Source of the DNA: Sciurus carolinensis
Taxonomy: Eukaryota; Chordata; Mammalia; Rodentia; Sciuridae
NCBI RefSeq assembly: GCF_902686445.1
Contig: NC_062218.1
Location: forward strand, 12,933,015 to 12,997,014
Direction of reading: 5' to 3'
DNA length: 64,000 nucleotides
Position 1 is the first letter of the stretch; each line of letters starts with the position of its first letter. The translations under genes and the position numbers were made by a program. Under the pieces are notes generated by a model. That model was not told where the DNA came from and ran no database searches. It saw only the letters and a list, made by a program, of their open reading frames with translations. Shown in pieces: positions 35,349 to 44,640 of this stretch.

Positions 35349-35398
35349 TCATATTTGTTTTTGACATGATTTGGTTTCTCCTTTATTTGGCTATTCCT

Positions 35399-36444
35399 TT
35401 AGGCTAGCGCCTCCTGTTGCTGATTTGCATCGTTGTTTTTCATCTCTTCCTCATGGAATATTTTGCTGAGAATGTTCTGTAATGCTGGCTTTCTTTTTGT
35501 AAATTCCTTTAGCTTTTGTTTATCATGGAAGGATCTTATTTCATCGTCAAATTTGAAGGTAAGTTTTGCTGGGTATAAGATTCTTGGTTGGCATCCGTTT
35601 TCTTTCAGGGCTTGGTATATGTTGTTCCAGGCCCTTCTAGCTTTTAGGGTCTGGAATGAAAAATCTGCTGATATTCTTATTGGTTTCCCTCTGAATGTAA
35701 TTTGATTCTTTTCTCTCGCGGCCTTTAAAATTCTGTCTTTATTTTGTATGTTAGTTATTTTCATAATAATGTGCCTTGGTGTGGGTCTGTTGTAATTTTG
35801 TATGTTTGGAGTTCTATAAGCCTCTTGTAGTTGGTTTTCCATTTCATTCTTCAGATTTGGGAAATTTTCTGATATTATTTCATTGAATAGATTGTTCATT
35901 CCTTTGGTTTGTTTCTCTAAGCCTTCCTCAATCCCAATAATTCTTAAATTTGGCCTTTTCATGATATCCCATAATTCTTGTAGATTCTGTTCATGATTTC
36001 TTACCATCTTTTCTGTTTGGCCAACTTTGTTTTCAAGATTAAATAATTTGTCTTCAATGTCTGAGGTTCTGTCTTCCAGGTGTTCTATCCTATTGGTTAT
36101 GCTTTCTATGGAGTTTTTAACTTGGTTTATTGTTTCCTTCATTTCAAGGATTTCAGTTTGGTTTTTTTTTCAGTATCTCTAACTCTATTGAAATGATCTC
36201 TTGCTTCCTGTATTTGGTCTTTTAACTGTTGATTGGTGCGATCATTTAATGCCTGCATTTGCTCTTTCATCTCCTCCTTCAATGCCTGCATTTGTTCTTT
36301 CATTTCCTCATTAGCTTCCCTGATCGTTTTAATTACGTACATTCTGAACTCCCTTTCTGACATTTCTTCTGCTGTGCTGTCATTGGGTTTTATTGATGTA
36401 GTATCTAGGTTTGTTTGAGACATTTTCTTCCCTTGTTTTCTCAT
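35399..36444 (-). pseudogene. L1 ORF1 (RNA-binding chaperone), one frameshift
   Basis: ORF1p trimerises through a coiled coil and coats L1 RNA. The N-terminal part (36444-36139) starts MRKQGKKM and has heptad-rich EEMKEQMQAL repeats. The second part (from about 36160) continues the coiled coil (SIESITNRIEHLEDRTSDI), then the RRM-like core (LRIIGIEEG, TPRHIIMKI) and the C-terminal domain (ARRAWNNIYQALKE, ILYPAKLTF). A run of nine A at 36162-36170 is one short of what restores frame, so the N-terminal reading ends at 36139. Total about 348 residues, the usual size. ATG at 36444 is the first in frame after the 5' UTR. Confidence 0.95.
36248..36313 (-). repeat. 33-bp tandem duplication in ORF1 coiled coil
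   Basis: Two 33-bp units (36248-36280 and 36281-36313) differ at only a few positions and encode two 11-residue steps of the form EEMKEQMQALK. Eleven residues preserve the reading frame and a coiled-coil-compatible hendecad. Confidence 0.9.
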
Positions 36445-37679
36445 ATTGGTCAGCTGTCAGTGGGACCCTGAGATATTGCAGTTTTCCGCTATTGGCTTAT
36501 AGTGTCCCGGTAGATTTCCAGTGTATCACCTCCCAGCCTTCAGTAGCCTGATGTCTTGGAGGAATCTGATAATGCAGCGCATCCGAAGAAAACTGCCCCT
36601 AGCCCCCTACTGGTTCCATGGTTTGGAGCTGGCTCTGTGTGGAAAGGCTCTCACTGTGGGCCTGCACCGTGCAACTGGCCGTGTGGGAGGAGCCCACTGC
36701 CAGAGTGTGGAAGGCTACCTTGGGAAGACTCTAACTGCCCTGCCCGGCTCCAATAAGCCACCTCTATCTGGGCCTGCCACCCGGGCCGAGCTTTACCCAG
36801 TGGGCAGACTCACCTGTGGCTCTATTTCAGTCCGAGTCTCTCAATGCCTCCCCTTCTTAACTCCTGGGTTCTGGAGAGACTGGGGGTGCAGTCTCCCTCT
36901 AGGCTGCCATCTTGGATCGCCCCGTGAAGAGAGCCTGCGGCCGGAGTGGGCAGAGCCGCCTGAAGAGGTCTCTGGCTGCCCTGCCCTGATCCCAGAGGCT
37001 GCTTGCGGATCGAAGCTCTCCGTTGGTTCGGGGGCTTGTGGCTGGTTCTATGTAGAAAGCCTCTCACTGGGCGGTCTGCTCCGAGAAGCTAGCCTTGAAA
37101 GGCACCTCCCTCCGCAGGGGTCCAGGCTACTTGGGGAAGTCTCTGGCTGCCCTATCCTGGTCCCTGAAGCTGCTTGCGTGCCGGAGTACGCTGCGCTGTG
37201 CTGGCTCCAGGACTTGGAGCTTGTTCTGGTCAGAAAGGCTCTCATTAGCGGGCCAGTTCCGTTCCGAGAACCTGGAGAAGCTGGCTGTGTGGGCGGGGCC
37301 CACTGCTGGAGTGCGCAGGGCTGCCTGTGGAAGACTCCAGCTGCCCTGCCCGGCTCCGAGAAGCCACCTCTATCTGGGCCTGCCACCCGGGCCGAGCTTT
37401 ACCCAGTGGGCAGACTCACCCGTGGCTCTATTTCAGTCCGAGTCTCTCAATGCCTCCCCTTCTTAACTCCTGGGTTCTGGAGAGACTGGGGGTGCAGTCA
37501 CCCTCTTAGCCGTCATCTTGGATCGCCCCGTGAAGAGAGCTTGCGGCCGGAGTGGGCAGAGCCGCCTGAAGAGGTCTCTGGCTGCCCTGCCCTGATCCCA
37601 GAGGCTGCTTGCGGATCGAAGCTCTCCGTTGGTTCGGGGGCTTGTGGCTGGTTCTATGTAGAAAGCCTCTCACTGGGCC
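36445..37679 (-). promoter_or_regulatory. L1 5' UTR with two tandem 606-bp units
   Basis: The L1 5' UTR is the internal promoter. Positions about 36735-37072 recur at 37341-37678 with an exact 606-bp offset and high identity (for example the gaggctgcttgcggatcg block). The other halves (36600-36730 against 37206-37336) match more weakly. The total of 1235 bp is two units plus about 23 bp, and the 5' end of the element falls at the same phase as the internal unit boundary. Tandem 5' monomers are known for mouse L1. The region is GC-rich with many CpG. Confidence 0.85.
36906..36915 (+). promoter_or_regulatory. YY1-like site in the inner 5' UTR unit
   Basis: The sequence gccatcttgg matches the YY1 core. 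The equivalent place in the outer unit (37512-37521) reads gtcatcttgg, one base changed from the core. YY1 positions transcription start in human L1, so a similar role here is inference only. Confidence 0.45.
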
Positions 37680-37693
37680 TGGGCATCTTCTTT
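37680..37693. repeat. Right target-site duplication of the full-length L1
   Basis: It reads tgggcatcttcttt and abuts the L1 5' end. In L1 orientation the site reads CC|AAAGAAGATG, a relaxed version of the usual TT|AAAA endonuclease target. Confidence 0.9.
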
Positions 37694-39969
37694 GGTTTTG
37701 GTTTTCTTCTGGAAGCATGGCTAAGTTTTATTAAATTTTTTCAAATATGGGCTAGGTTGCAATTTGGTAGAGCTTTCAAATGGGCCATGGCAACTATGGA
37801 AAGAATGATGGGGTCCGATGACCTCTGAGGTCTACTTCCACCCTGAGATTTAACTATAGGATAGAATCTTGAATTCCAAGTCCATAGGTCCTGAGCTCTT
37901 CTTTCTGTAATCGAATCACCTGGAGATTCAAATCTGATCTGTAGAATGACTCAAGTTTTCTTGTGAGTTTGAGCAAAGCAGTTTTTCTTTTGAGAAAAGA
38001 ATGTGTCAGCCTTTGAGCATCAAATTTAACCTTCTCTTAATGATAGAAAAATGTGTGAGAGAAAAAAATTCCAAGACAGCAGCTTTCCAAAAAAACTGGG
38101 ATGATAAAGATGTTCGACATCTGTGCTGTTGCATTCAGTAGTCACTAGACTTAAAGGAAGCATTCAAAATGCAGCTTGTTTGATGGAGGACCTAAATTTT
38201 TATTTTTAGATAATTTAAATGTACTTAAATTTAAATGAACAGAGTCACATGTGGCTAATCTACTGGACAGCACAGTTCCAAACCAGTCTGAATTCTTCAA
38301 TACTAAAAATCACACAGAAGGATTAAATCTGCAAACATTTCTATTTACCCAAAGTGAAGTAAGCATGGTTATTTATTCACATCCTAGTTATAGGACTGGT
38401 ATGTGTATACCAGGACTACATGGCACCTAAGTATACATTTTATACATTTCTCTGTGTGTGCTTCTACATATGTATGTATGCATCTGTTGTCTCTCTAATG
38501 TTTTCAGAAGCACATTTTGCAGTGGGTGGGGGAGAGGAAATGTAAAACATTGGAAGACAGAAAGAACTTGATGAAAATTCTTAGTGTGAGTTCCAAAGAT
38601 AAAGTTAACCATGGGTTTCTTTTGAAAAGGGAAATATATTTTAAAAAAGGGGCATAAAGGAGGATGAATAACCTACTTGTTTAGTTTTTGACACCTCATT
38701 AGGGCAAATCAGCTGCAGTGGCACCTGGGAACACATTTGGAAAATTGAAATCAGATGCTCCCTAAAAACAATGGTGCTTCCTCCAATTCAATGTTTCAAA
38801 ACAATTTCCAGGCCCTTCGATCTTTTCTAACACTTTGTACACTGCAATATAGACAAAGGTAAGAATAAATTGTTTGGAAAAGTTGAGGCCTGGTTTCCCT
38901 TTTATACCTCTGGCTTTCTTGTAGTAACTTGGAGGAATGAGAGCTTTTAAAGAGTGAGCAGCAGGAAAGTGTTAAAGGGCAGAGTGGGGTTTGATAACGG
39001 TGCGGGGCTGTGGTATTAGTTTAATAGGCAGAGGGTAGAAATAAGACGATTGGAAATTTTAATAGAGCAAAGGATTAATGTCTTCCTTTATCTCCACTGA
39101 ACATGCCATTATGCAAGGAAACTTAATTTTTAACTTGATTCATTGCAGTTTTCGAAGTTTCTCTCCTGCAGTTGACTCTCTTCATAGACCAATGTTGTAC
39201 TGCTGCTTTGGATTTTAAATGACTCCCATTGCTTCAAAAGTCAAGACACATTCCATTAATATCTGCTTCTCATAATTTTCCACTGAAGTAAGCCCGATAG
39301 CAACAGTCATGAACTTGACCCTGGGAAACCCAATAGTGACTTGAAGCAGACTGCAGCAAGTGAGGCACTCTTCAGAAGCCTCAAATCTTAAAAATGTACA
39401 TGTGATTTTCACATCAAAATGATTCTGCATTTCCTTCTCTGATTATAAAAATAATATTTTAACATACTTTCAGGAACAAAAAATAAGCATTAACAACAAT
39501 GTTTCCAGCCTGAACCCCTGTTTCAATGGGTGGTTGGTTTATGTGTACAGTATTATTATATTGTCTCTATCCATTGAAGAAAATTGGGCACAATTGAAGA
39601 GCAATGAAATGAGGAGCCAGTCTTGCCTGTGACTTCTCAGCTGCTACTTTCCATAAGCTAGACTTTCTAAGTAGGAAAGTAAGTAAATAAATGAAAGTAG
39701 TATTTTTCTTCTTCATTCTTACCAGCATTTCATCAGGGTAATCTCTGGAGAGAAGGGGTCAACTGCTGCTAGAGGTCGTTAAGAGTAAGGACCTCAGCTG
39801 CTCTGGGGATATTTTGATAGGAGGGCCTTCCTGGGGGCCACCATGGGTGAATGATGTGTGGATTGGAAGCGTTTCTGTTTTCTGAGTTGAACCTCTTCTA
39901 CCGCTTCAGGAAAGCTCCCCTCAGATACTTTACGGAAAAAAGCAGATGTTTTGGATCTTGTATTTTAGC
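37694..39969. other. Anonymous sequence with one possible hAT remnant
   Basis: Nothing recognised except about 38160-38280, where cacatgtggctaatctac and ggacagcacag resemble an old nonautonomous DNA transposon with gtccaat-type ends. No exon can be supported. Confidence 0.4.
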
Positions 39970-39981
39970 ACTGGTCATTTA

Positions 39982-40368
39982 TTTATTTGTTTTATTTTTA
40001 AAATTTGTTCTTTTTCATTTTGCATGACAGTAGACTATATTTTGACATATCTATACAAATGTGGAGTACATCTTATTCTAATTAGGATCCCAGTCTTGTG
40101 GATGTACATGATGTGGCGGTTCATTGTGGTGTATGCATGTATGAACATAGGAGAGCTGTGTCAGATTCATTCCACTGTCTGTCCTATTCCCACCCACTCC
40201 CTTCCCTTCATTCCCTTTGTCTCATCCACTGAACTTCTATTCTTTCCCTCCCTGCTCCGCCTTGCTATGGGTCAGCAGCCACATATCAGAGACGACATTC
40301 AACCTTTGGGTTTTGGGGATTGACTTGTTTCACTTAGCATGATAGTTTCCAGATCCATTCACTTGAGG
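39982..40368 (-). mobile_element. 387-bp 5'-truncated L1 with target duplication
   Basis: T-rich start, then L1 3' UTR text (gacagtagactatattttg, gtcagattcattccactg, gatagtttccag). The duplication actggtcattta lies at 39970-39981 and 40369-40380. It is the same 3' UTR subtype as 21055-21390. Confidence 0.9.
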
Positions 40369-40440
40369 ACTGGTCATTTAAATCAGATCAAAATGAACCA
40401 ATAATCTTAACTCTAAGTCCCTGTGATATACTTTCTTATT

Positions 40441-40511
40441 TAGCTCTCGAATTTAATTTTGTCTTTATATTTTCATTAGCTCTCAAATTTAATTTTTTCT
40501 TTATATTTTCA
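40441..40511. repeat. Two-copy 36-bp tandem duplication
   Basis: The unit tagctctcgaatttaatttt plus 16 bases is repeated immediately with only a few substitutions. Confidence 0.85.
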
Positions 40512-40699
40512 AATTTCTACCTTAAAGCCTACATTTTTTCTCCGGACAACATGTGCACCTGGTTATGGTTAAAACATCCTGCATTCTCAGACACTAGCTG
40601 GGAGTGGTCCATTGGAAAGACACTTTGACAGGAGCTTGAGGATGAGTTTTTCAGAGTGCAGACTCTGGATCTCTCAGCCAAATAGCTCTCCTCTACATG

Positions 40700-41050
40700 G
40701 CAGAAAAAGGGCTATTGGACATGCCGCAAGGATTTGTTTGCTGTGGTTGCATATCTCCGGCCTGGTAGGCTGCCGTTGCTGCAATATCAGGAATTTGCAG
40801 GGGTTGCAGCCAGGCTGACTTTGGAGAAGAGACTTGTTACTATCAGGGCTGTGCAAAGTCCACTGTGCTGTTGCGGCTGCATTGCTCATGAGCCCTCTGG
40901 AAGAGAACAGGCTGACCAAGGAAGGAGGATGACATATTCACAGAGCAGCTCACACAAGTCTTCCTCAAAGGTTTCTCAAACCCTGTCCCATAAGGGGCTC
41001 TTGGTTGGAAAAATAACCCACATCTGGAAACTGTGAAGAACGACAGCTGC
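40700..41050 (+). repeat. Unclassified interspersed repeat, copy 2
   Basis: It is homologous to 26740-27115: tttgcaggggttgcagc, aagtccactgtgctg, gctgaccaaggaagga, cttcctcaaaggtttctc and ctggaaactgtgaagaa occur in the same order. It is followed after about 80 bp by a solo LTR, which is a separate insertion. Confidence 0.6.
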
Positions 41051-41134
41051 TACGGACAGTACTGAATATTCTAAGCATCTGGGATATCACCTTTCCCTGA
41101 GGCTCACTTCTGGAGTCCTCTATCTTTTAACTCC

Positions 41135-41561
41135 TGTCATGGTTTAGATGTGTGATGTCCCCCAAAAGCTCACAAGTGAGACAATGCAAGGTTCAGAGGA
41201 GAAATGACTGGATCATAGCCTTAACCTAATCAGTAAATTAACCGCCCTCCATGCGATTATCTGAGTGGTAACTGGAGGCAGGTGGGGTGTAGCCAGAGGA
41301 AGTGGTTCATTGGGGGCGTGGCTCTGGGGTATATATTTGGATCTGGAAAGTGGGGTCTCTGTCTGCTTCCTGATGATGTGAGCTGCTTCCCTCCGCCACA
41401 CTCTTCCACCATGATGTTTAGCCTCACTTTGAGCCCCAAGGCATGGCGCTGGACTCTCATGGACTGAGACCTCTGAAACTGTGAACCCTCAAAATTTTCT
41501 TCCCCTAAAATTGTTCTGGTTACGTCCTACAGTCACAGCAGTGAAAACACGGACTGAAACA
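41135..41561 (+). repeat. Solo LTR, MaLR-like family A, well bounded
   Basis: It begins TGTCATGGTTTAGATGTG, ends ACTGAAACA, and is flanked by the 5-bp duplication actcc at 41130-41134 and 41562-41566. TG...CA ends with a 5-bp duplication are the hallmark of LTR-element integration. Length 427 bp. A TATA-like tatata occurs at 41329. No gag, pol or env sequence adjoins, so it is a solo LTR. Confidence 0.85.
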
Positions 41562-41566
41562 ACTCC

Positions 41567-42645
41567 TGTGTAGGCTGGGGGGGTGAAGGGAAGGGAGGAA
41601 GCAGCTTCCTCTGCTGATGCCAATGACCCTCCTGTTTTCTGACCTTTTTCTCCTTCCTGCCCTTCCTCATTCCTACACCAGGGTCCTGAACCTCCTCCTG
41701 CCTTTCTTTTCCTGCAGCCTCCTCTATAGACCTTCTTGGCTTCGCTTTTCAGTTCATCCATTGACATTTCCATATTCATTTTGTCACCCAGAGGAGGGTT
41801 TCAAAGTGACTTCCCCTTCCTGTGAAGAGGTCTGTTGCACTCATTTTTTGTCCTCTTGTTTGTTCAACCAAATTGCCTGTTTTTATTACCCTATCAAACA
41901 CAATGAGAAAATCAAGTGGCAAGCACTTCATTCTCTGTGAATCAAAGAGAGAATTCTAGTGCATTCATCGTCAGTAATGGCCTGGGGTCTGACAGCCGCC
42001 ACTCCAGCAGTTTTGTCTTCATTGATTTGACTCCACACTGGCTTTTCTATTCAATTTTCCAGTTGACCCTAGCTCCACTAAAAGACTCACTGATCTTTTA
42101 AAAAATTTTCCTCATCAGCTATTTTCCATTCAGGTACACTGCAATTGACGTTTGCACAGATGACTGCCATTAAAATGATTAAATATTGAACATGTATTTG
42201 TTCAGTCGGCTGTAAATAGAGAGCCTGATTCTCAGTTTTTCAACGTCTCTTGAATACATTGAATTATGCCATTTGGAGGTAGTTTGAAAAGGACAGTTTT
42301 AATTTTTTTTCTCTATTTTTGACCTAAAGTATATCCAAAAATATCAAATCAAGAAGTTTTATCAAATCTCTCTTACCTGAGTTTCAGCTGTTAATGCACT
42401 GCTGACATTGACTTAAAGTCCTATGGGGGACTCTACTGTCACCTATGTCTAAAAAGAAAAAAAAGATGAAAAAAAAAGTCCTGTAGGGAAAAATATTTGC
42501 TTTTTTTAATTGTTTCCTTATATAGACTTATGTAGATTTATATATTCCTTATATAGACTGCTGTCTAGGTAGAAAATTATGATAACTTTTCATGATTGAT
42601 TTACATATTGTTGCAAAAATGATCTTTCATGGATATATTGCTAGT
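41567..42645. other. Anonymous sequence
   Basis: Nothing recognised. Confidence 0.4.
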
Positions 42646-42654
42646 AGATTTCTT

Positions 42655-42892
42655 TTTTTTTTTTCTTTTTTTCATTTTTTCAGACTGCATTCTGATGCAT
42701 TGTGCACAAATGGGGTACATCATCTCATTTCTATGGTTGTGCACGATGTAGATTCATATGTTGTGTAACCATATGTGTACGTAAGGTAATGATGTCTGTC
42801 TCAGTCCACCGTCTTTCATACCCGACCCCTCCTCCCTCTTATTTCCCACTACGTAATCTAAAGTTCTTCCATTCTTCTCTCACCCCCACCCA
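42655..42892 (-). mobile_element. 238-bp 5'-truncated L1 with target duplication
   Basis: T-rich start, then the 3' UTR text cagactgcattctgatgc and caaatggggtacatcatc. The duplication agatttctt lies at 42646-42654 and 42893-42901. Confidence 0.85.
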
Positions 42893-42919
42893 AGATTTCT
42901 TATAGATACTAAAACTGAA

Positions 42920-43190
42920 TTCATTTGTTATCTGTTTAGCTTCTGGTGGACATCTTAGTAGCTTCCAATTTGGGGCAATTGTGTATAAGTGTTCATACGC
43001 AGGCTTTGTGTGGACCGTTTTCCACTTAACTTGGGTAAATTCCAAGGAGTATGATCGCCATACTATGATGAGTCTATGCTTACTTTGGTAAGGAACTGCC
43101 GACCTGCCTTCCCTTTGCACAGTTCATTGCTGTGCCACTTTGCATTCCCACCAGCAGTGATGACAGCTCCTGTGCCCCACACCGCGTTGG
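42920..43190 (-). repeat. Ancient L1 3' fragment
   Basis: The order gtggacatcttagtagc, ttccacttaacttgggtaaa, ccaaggagtatgatcgcc and ctttgcattcccaccagc is the complement of an old L1 ORF2 C-terminal region. The young L1 at 42655-42892 is inserted at its edge. Confidence 0.6.
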
Positions 43191-43249
43191 ACCTGCTGCT
43201 CTTCGGAGGAGAGGGAAGTCACGTAGGCCAGACACTTGGAAAGGGTGAG

Positions 43250-43435
43250 CATTTGCCAGGTGCAGTGGCGTACACCTGTAATCCCAGGGACCCAGAAGGC
43301 TGAGGCAGGAGGATTCCAGGTTCAAGGCCAGCCGGGGCAAATTAGTGAGACCCTGTCTCAAAATTTAAAAGGGGGCTGGGGCTCTAACTCAGTGGTAGAG
43401 CACCCCTGAGTTTAATTCCCAGTATCTCAGAAAGC
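43250..43435 (+). mobile_element. B1-dID dimeric SINE (most typical copy)
   Basis: The B1 arm (43254-43370) shows gccaggtgcagtggcgtac, tgtaatcccaggg, ctgaggcaggaggattcc and gagaccctgtctc. A short A-rich linker (aaaatttaaaag) follows, then the ID-like arm (43374-43430) ggggctggggctctaactc and ggtagagcacccctgag, and an A/G-rich tail. Transcribed by RNA polymerase III when active. It is the clearest lineage marker in the window. Confidence 0.92.
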
Positions 43436-43440
43436 AAGAA

Positions 43441-43734
43441 AGAAAAAAAGAAAGAGAGGAAAAGCATTAGAAAAGAAGTAAGTGAAGGTACAATATAACC
43501 CTTCCTTTTTATTCTTTATTTAATAGATAATTGTTCCAAAATAATAATTAGCCGATTTATTATGTGAATAGATGAATGGTAGCAATGTGACAAGAGACAG
43601 GTGAGAGGAATTGAGAAGACATGGTGAAAAGGTACTTGAACTCTGTGAGGTGGCATAGTGTTATTTCAATGCAGACTTAGCTGCAAGCTGCAGGGAAACC
43701 ATAATTTCTTTCTTTCTGTTTTTTTTTTTTTTTT
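43441..43734. other. Anonymous sequence, T run at 43717-43737
   Basis: Nothing recognised apart from the homopolymer. Confidence 0.4.
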
Positions 43735-43990
43735 TTTGGAAAGTAGGATGTTCATATGTTAAGAGAAGAGAGAAAATGGAAGTTACATTTTACAAAAGAA
43801 TCCTTTGCATGTTTTCACATCGAAAGCTTGTAAGTAGAAATACATTTATGGTTAATTATACTTTAAAAATGTATCTCTCTCTCTATATATACACACACAC
43901 GTATATGGCAAGGTTGACACTTAAAAAAATATAGAATAGTTAGTGAACGAGGTTATACATTTTCAAAATGTCACAGTTAGTAGGCGACTG
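43735..43990. repeat. Divergent direct repeat, copy 1
   Basis: Blocks agagaaaatggaagtt, gtagaaatacattt and gacacttaaaaaaatatag recur in the same order at 44425-44640. The copies are strongly diverged. Family unknown. Confidence 0.5.
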
Positions 43991-44076
43991 GGTAGAACTA
44001 GGTAGGTCTCATGATCTTTCACTCTGGTAACAACTTTGGGTTCATAGATACAAAACTGCTTAAGATACTGATGATA

Positions 44077-44126
44077 CTGACACACACGCACACATACACA
44101 CATACACACACACATATATATAATTC
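44077..44126. repeat. CA/CATA microsatellite
   Basis: Interrupted cacacacgcacacataca-type tract running into tatata. Confidence 0.9.
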
Positions 44127-44424
44127 ATGAATATATACATATATTTATTTCAGACTGAGGCAAAATGTGTAGTAAAAGATATATAAAATATAAGACAGCA
44201 TATTATGAGGACAAATAGGGAGAAAGCATTCGGAGGAGGTAGACAATGCTGTTATTCAGGCAGCCATGACGTTCTCCATTACAGTAAGAGGTGAGGTCAT
44301 CTGTTGAGAATGACAATGTGGGGGAGGGTGGGGGAGGTCCAGTAAGGGGGCAAAGAGTTTTGCACTTCTGAACCTGCTCCAGGGAAACCATATCTCTATC
44401 TCTATCTCTATTTATATAGTTTTT

Positions 44425-44640
44425 TTGAAAGAGATATTCAGAGAGAAAATGAAAGTTCTATCTTATCAAAAAAACTCAGTATATTATCAAGTTGACAGAT
44501 TGTGAGCAGAAATACAGTTCTGTTTGACTGTCTTTTAAAGATGTATTTTCTTTTATTTTGGTGAGGTAGACACTTAAAAGATATAGACTTCACAAACCAG
44601 GAAGAGGAAGCTAGGTATGAGTTATGAGGTGGCCAGTTAG
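44425..44640. repeat. Divergent direct repeat, copy 2
   Basis: Blocks agagaaaatgaaagtt, gcagaaatacagtt and gacacttaaaagatatag match copy 1 at about 690 bp spacing. Confidence 0.5.

Larger units (their letters stand above)
30933..37679 (-). mobile_element. Full-length L1 (LINE-1) with 14-bp target duplication
   Basis: A complete L1 is inserted on the minus strand: 5' UTR (37679-36445), ORF1 (36444-35399), ORF2 (35244-31415), 3' UTR (31414-31269), a short A tract, about 300 bp of additional sequence and a final A-tail (30933-30957). The duplication tgggcatcttcttt lies at 30919-30932 and 37680-37693 and brackets everything, including the additional 3' sequence. L1 encodes an RNA-binding protein (ORF1p) and an endonuclease/reverse transcriptase (ORF2p), which act together in cis. 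This copy is inactive: a frameshift in ORF1, two stops and a frameshift in ORF2, and an ID SINE at the ORF2 start. The small number of lesions and the intact duplication imply a comparatively recent insertion for this genome. Confidence 0.96.
36551..37828 (+). other. Long antisense open frame through the L1 5' UTR
   Basis: From the ATG at 36551 (an open stretch extends slightly upstream without ATG) a frame of about 425 codons runs antisense to the L1, across both 5' UTR units and 149 bp into flanking DNA. Because the 606-bp period is 202 codons, the same peptide text (for example RVSQCLPFLTPGFWRDWG) appears twice. There is no recognised domain. It could simply reflect GC-rich DNA with few stops; primate L1 has an antisense ORF0, but homology to it is not suggested. 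Confidence 0.3.
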
